Below, piece by piece: positions 59,826-64,000 of a stretch of 64,000 nucleotides of DNA (positions are counted from its first letter, which is position 1; every line of letters starts with the position of its first letter). The translations under genes and the position numbers were made by a program. This DNA comes from Hypomesus transpacificus. Its lineage: Eukaryota > Chordata > Actinopteri > Osmeriformes > Osmeridae. The notes under the pieces were generated by a model, which was not told the origin of the DNA, ran no database searches, and saw only the letters and a program-made list of their open reading frames with translations. The stretch lies in the NCBI RefSeq assembly GCF_021917145.1, contig NW_025813938.1, forward strand, positions 682,001 to 746,000, given 5' to 3'.

Positions 59826-60775
59826 TTCAAAATACAACATAGACAGTCTTGGTTAACTGACACCAATTGGCGATCGCACACAGTTGTGACAAGTCAGTTG
59901 ATACATAAATATCATAACTCTAGTAGTTCAAAAAAATTAGGAGAGAACGAGAATGAGACAGCAAGTGAAAGAAGCATTGATGGAGGACCAAAATGCCCTC
60001 TTTGGAAAAGTATGATTTGTCCATGGCTGCAGTTCTTTATTAAAAAATGCAGATGAGGGCATCCCAATAGCTCACCGATCAAGTGCTCATAAAACTGGCT
60101 TTTTTTCTGGCCAGGACCATTTCCAGCATGTCCTCCCCTCTGTCTCACTACATTTCCTGTCAATCTTCTCTCACTGTCTATCCAACTAAAGCAGCAATGC
60201 CCTAAAACATATATATTTACAAGTGCAGTTGATGATTGGAAAGGACACTTTAGGACACCTATCTTACATGCTTGCAAAGACTGTAGAAATAATGTCTATA
60301 ATACAGTAGAGGTTTACCTTTCGGTTTTGATGGTAAGCTGCTAGTGTATCTGATGGTTAGTATCTTATCTCTGAGGATGATTGAAGAATGTTGTTCAGAC
60401 AATCATCATCAACAAAGGTTTGACAGTTCTGATGAAATGTGCATCCATAAACAATGCGCCTAGTGTGCCTAATGCACACACACTTTCGTTTTCAGTTTTG
60501 CTTACCTCACATTCCTCGAAACACTCAGAGACAATACCTGCAACATTGCCTAATGGGGTGTGTGATCTGATAACAAAACAGCCCTACAAGGTATGTTAAA
60601 GGAGATTGTATTAATCCCAAAAGAAACAATCCTTTGATGAATGTACAGAAGATATTGCATCCAGTGATGTTAATTACACATCGGTTTATTGGTTTCTCTT
60701 GTGAATAAGAGCGCTCAACTTTTACAATAGTAGAAGAAAAAGCATACTGCACCTGAGGAGGTCTCGACTGCACCA
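59826..60775 (-). pseudogene. Decayed partial copy of the VWA7-like gene
   Basis: Three blocks align, in the same order and orientation, with the gene next door. 59826-59935 matches the last intron (54355-54440). 60010-60600 matches the exon 5 boundary through exon 3 (57345-57900). 60610-60770 matches the 5' flank (59365-59495). The intervening exons, including exon 1, exon 2 and the VWA-domain exons, are missing. In the block equivalent to exon 4 the codons for QTFVDDDCLNNILQ are followed by a one-base deletion that brings an in-frame TAA within eight codons. No start codon remains, so it cannot make the protein. Confidence 0.85.
60058..60195 (+). mobile_element. tRNA-derived SINE (family A) in the decayed VWA7-like copy
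   Basis: GGGCATCCCAATAGCTCACC (A-box head), TTTCCAGCATGTCCTCCCCT, TTTCCTGTCAATC and the tail end CTATCCAACTAAAGC. It occupies the same position relative to flanking homologous sequence as 57388-57530, so it was inserted before the duplication. Confidence 0.7.
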
Positions 60776-61669
60776 TTGGTGTCTTGAGGTCAACAGTCAT
60801 TATCTTCTCCTGCAGTGGCGTGCCACCACAACACAGACAGGCTTTTAGAGATTAGATCAGTAAGCAGTATCGAAGCCCAAGTGCTTTAACCTGGCTTCCC
60901 CTGATGAGGCCTTCCAGGGCCAAAGCCGTTTTGACAAATCAATGACAAATGACAAACGCCAATGACAAATCCCGAGCGCCAAAGGCAAAAAAAACCTGTG
61001 TTTATCACGCGTGCAATGCATGTCAGCGAATATGTTCTCAATAGTATGTTTCAAGTAGGCTACAGCCGAACCCTCGTTCTGTTTTGATCAATAATAATCA
61101 AGTTGATAAGCGTGTGTTCTTGTCTGATCAAAACGCAACTGTGAGGTGCGCGAATGGACAGAGCGGCCACTAAACTGTCGTTCCGCTGCGAGGGCCAGCC
61201 CGACGTGCATGAATAGTACACCTGTAGCCTACAAATGCTAACGTATATGTTGTCAGTTCTTAAGATCGTTATTGTATAAGTCTATAGTTCTTGCAAATTT
61301 AAATCAAGTTAACTGGTGATTTTCGTTGTTTGTATTCTTCACCTGCTAGCTAAATTGCACATGTCTGTTGATTTGATAGCGATTGCTGCCCTTTCTCAGG
61401 TTTGTATTTTAGGTGCATTATTATGCTGAAGTAGTTTTAATTAATAAAAAGTGGGTATATTGTTAATATTTGCTACAGAATGCTTAGCCTATCAAGATCA
61501 AATGAAGCAGGCAGTGTACATGCTTCAGAGTGGCCTACCTTAATCGATAGGCTAGGCTACTCACCATTTACAATAAGTTGTTACGTCAATTATTAATTGG
61601 CAGCATTTATGCCATTTAAAACATACTTTATAACTTAATTGCTGTAGGGGAAATAGGACGAAAATATAT

Positions 61670-61683
<14 letters not shown>

Positions 61684-61700
<17 letters not shown>

Positions 61701-61712
61701 GGGGGGGGGGGG
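61684..61712. repeat. Poly-G homopolymer after (TG)n
   Basis: About 29 G directly after a TG tract. Length is uncertain. Confidence 0.9.
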
Positions 61713-62161
61713 AGACCCATTCTGACCCAGGAAAAACCCTGCCTTCACCTAGTAATGGTTTATTTATTGAGAAATTTTGTATCACTACAGTTGCAGCCAG
61801 AAGGCTGAATTGGTGTTGTGATATAACAATATAAAATAAACGTACAAGATCAATATTCCAAACAGACAAAATGTTAAAAATACTTATCAGCGTGGCAGGT
61901 ACATATATATACATATACACATAGTATCGACCAGCGAGTTCCTAAAATAGTAATATTAAGGACATACTTATACTTGTATAATTATGACATAGATAGAGAT
62001 ACTTCTGAGCAGTTGATTAGACGGACCATGCGCGGGATGGCACTGGTTTTATAGCGTTGAGTTTGGCACTTAAGAACGGGATTCCTCACAGGGCAGTAGA
62101 AAAGGACTGTGGAGGCAGCAGTGTGACAGACAAGGCAGGAGAGACACATTCGACTGTGTGA

Positions 62162-62248
62162 CTGAGGACCAGGATTGGTCAGTCCGGTGATCGAGGACCA
62201 GGATTGGTCAGTCCTGTGTGATCGAGGACCAGGATTGGTCAGTCCGCC
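62162..62248. repeat. Short tandem repeat, three units
   Basis: Three copies of GAGGACCAGGATTGGTCAGT separated by CC(G/T)G(TG)TGATC, a unit of about 30-34 bp. Confidence 0.9.
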
Positions 62249-62639
62249 AAGAGGGCCAAGTTCAACGTACTGACCCTACAGGTCGAGGCGGTCCAGAAGA
62301 ACCAAGACATGCTCTCGAAAACAAACGCCTTTTGTGTCCTTTGTTGACCAGTGTTGATAACCACCCTTGAGGGCTTATTATAAACACATTTTGGTGGCAG
62401 TTGTAAACCGTTGCCCCACCGTTGCATGTTCATGTTTGTTGTGGTTGTAGTTGTAGAATGTTAGAGGCAACAAATCCTGGTTGGTTTAGTTAATGTGTTT
62501 GCACGCCCTTTGGATTTCAGCCTCAATGTTTTGTTTGTGTAGATACCCATCACCTTGACATACAGAGTGAGAGGTTTAACATACAGATCACTGAGACTGG
62601 CCCTCGAGGGGGCTTAGCAACCTGACAACCTTAAACAAA

Positions 62640-62960
62640 ATGTCTGGATTACAGGAGGGGTTTACTTTTCTGATTGGATGGCAAACTGGCCACTGTTACC
62701 ATGGAAATGCAGGTCAGCATCTTGTTTTTGACAGTGTTGTTCCAACATCTCAGGCAAAGGTGAAATACCTTCATGAATGAATCAATAATATGATAAGTAG
62801 GATTATCTGACAGCTTTGTTAGCACGCGTTCATTTTCAGATATACTCACAAGAGAATGTACATGCAAATGTAAAAAAAGTTTATGTCTGATCTGATAAGA
62901 CTGGTATGGGGTTTGGTTCCCGGGTTTGGTTCCTGTTAAAATGCAGAAAAACTGGCTGTA
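62640..62960 (-). pseudogene. Second decayed fragment of the VWA7-like gene
   Basis: TGTCTGGATTACAGGAGGGG with following TTTACTTTTCTGATTGG matches the exon 4 donor region (about 57611-57645). TCTGATCTGATAAGACTGGT at about 62887 matches the exon 3 region (57882-57905), and CTGTAAAAATCATTTTTGTT matches the exon 3 acceptor (57943-57962). Order and orientation are kept, but the intervening exon 4 sequence is heavily diverged. It is too decayed to encode protein. Confidence 0.7.
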
Positions 62961-64000
62961 AAAATCATTTTTGTTTGCGAAAGAAAAATTGATCTACAAA
63001 GGCTACAATATGTTCAAGGTGCCATGGTTAAAACTTGTGATCGAGTTTGATTGACAGGGTTAACACAACAATTCTCTGGAACAGGATTGATGGAACGTAA
63101 TTGACTGGAAGGATTTACAAGCAACAGGTGGATTGAAAGTAAATGCTTTATTGGTACATAGCAATACAGGGTTGTGTGTAGCGGTCAACTCGTTGACTAA
63201 ACCCTCGTTTTCCCAATCAGGCAAAAGGGGCTGTGGTCGCTTCAAATGACCAATAGCAAACTTGGACAAGTCTACCAGATCCTCAAAGGATCTCTAACAT
63301 AACCTGCTTCGGACCAGGTTAGGTGTGTAGCATGAGTTACCATGGTGACCTACCCTCTTAAGAAGTGAACTACAGTCGTGACATTGAAAATTCTCACTTG
63401 GTCTGAAAAGGTTGATAAAACTGCCCCCTAGTGATGAAGAAAATGCTTGTCAAATTTTCGGAGAGGAGAGAAGGAGAGAAGATAACATGAGATACACATA
63501 ATGAGCAGATTTAAGACATATATGGAGGAATTTATGTAACGTGTTACAACCTAGCCTCCCCTCTCCAGGCCGCTGCATATAATCAGTTTGGATCCTAACT
63601 CAGGTGATTTCAGATTGCGAGTATCATGTCAGGTCATGCACAGTTGTCGTGTGACTTGAACGGGGTAGTAATTCCATGCATATATTTGAGTGCCCTCAGG
63701 CTATAGTTCAGTTCAGAGACAGGATACAGATTGTGGCTCCCAGAACAGCGAGCTAAGAAAGTTAATATGCTTTTTTTCCTGCATAAATTAGGTGAACTGC
63801 TTCAAACGACAGACACCATTTCACTTCTCTCTCTATTCCTTGAAGTTGTGAGTGCTTGTGTTCATGCGTGCACGTGAGAAAAGGGGAGCGAGCATTTTTT
63901 TTTTTTTCTTTTTTTTTTACTGTAGCCAACAGGGAATAATATACATAACTGAATAAAATACAAAGTACTTCTGATAAACATCTGACATTCACATAAGAAG
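62961..64000. other. Right end of window, no gene recognised
   Basis: Only short chance open frames and a T-rich run at 63895-63918 are seen. Confidence 0.55.

Larger units (their letters stand above)
60776..62639. other. Gene-free stretch with simple repeats
   Basis: No exon is recognised. It contains an imperfect repeat of AATGACAAA (about 60940-60980), a (TG)n/poly-G tract at about 61669-61712, a TATATACATATA-rich stretch near 61903-61920, and three copies of a 30-34-bp unit at about 62162-62248. Confidence 0.55.

Overview
The window is vertebrate and, from its content, a teleost fish genome. It holds split genes with GT-AG introns, tRNA-derived fish-type SINEs, many short hAT-type DNA transposons with 8-bp target duplications, and very abundant microsatellites and minisatellites. 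The species cannot be fixed from the sequence. Five protein-coding genes can be assembled exon by exon with every splice phase consistent: sub1 (minus), zfr, mtmr12 and golph3 (all plus), and a von Willebrand factor A domain-containing protein 7-like gene (minus). The first four reproduce, in order and relative orientation, the SUB1-ZFR-MTMR12-GOLPH3 block of human chromosome 5p13.

Layout. 1-415: LINE reverse-transcriptase fragment. 416-6449: no gene; one SINE, a (TA)n tract and a 1.03-kb hAT element. 6450-9330: sub1 (127 aa). 9331-10056: divergent sub1/zfr promoter. 10057-29252: zfr (20 coding exons, 1102 aa) and its 3' UTR. 29600-43333: mtmr12 (16 coding exons, 773 aa) with promoter and 3' UTR. 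44289-50483: golph3 (4 coding exons, 294 aa). 50500-53760: gene-free, with a 40-bp minisatellite, a poly-C run and one small DNA transposon. 53760-59346: VWA7-like gene (14 coding exons, 799 aa). 59826-62960: two decayed partial copies of that gene upstream of it in the same orientation. The last kilobase has nothing recognisable.

The genes do not form a pathway. Sub1 is a single-stranded-DNA-binding transcription coactivator, Zfr an RNA-binding zinc-finger/DZF protein, Mtmr12 a catalytically dead myotubularin adaptor, Golph3 the Golgi PI4P effector, and the VWA7-like protein a secreted or surface VWA protein of unknown function.

The most unusual features are structural. A 79-bp hAT element sits at the 5' splice site of zfr exon 8, and its target duplication is the splice donor itself. 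Seven intronic tandem arrays in three genes lie at or close to splice sites. The zfr stop codon lies inside a telomere-like TTAGGG tract that gives six in-frame TAGs. The usual zfr exon 4 donor appears lost, with a cryptic donor adding 16 codons. The VWA7-like gene has an in-frame TAG immediately before a hydrophobic tail. No new multi-gene system was found.
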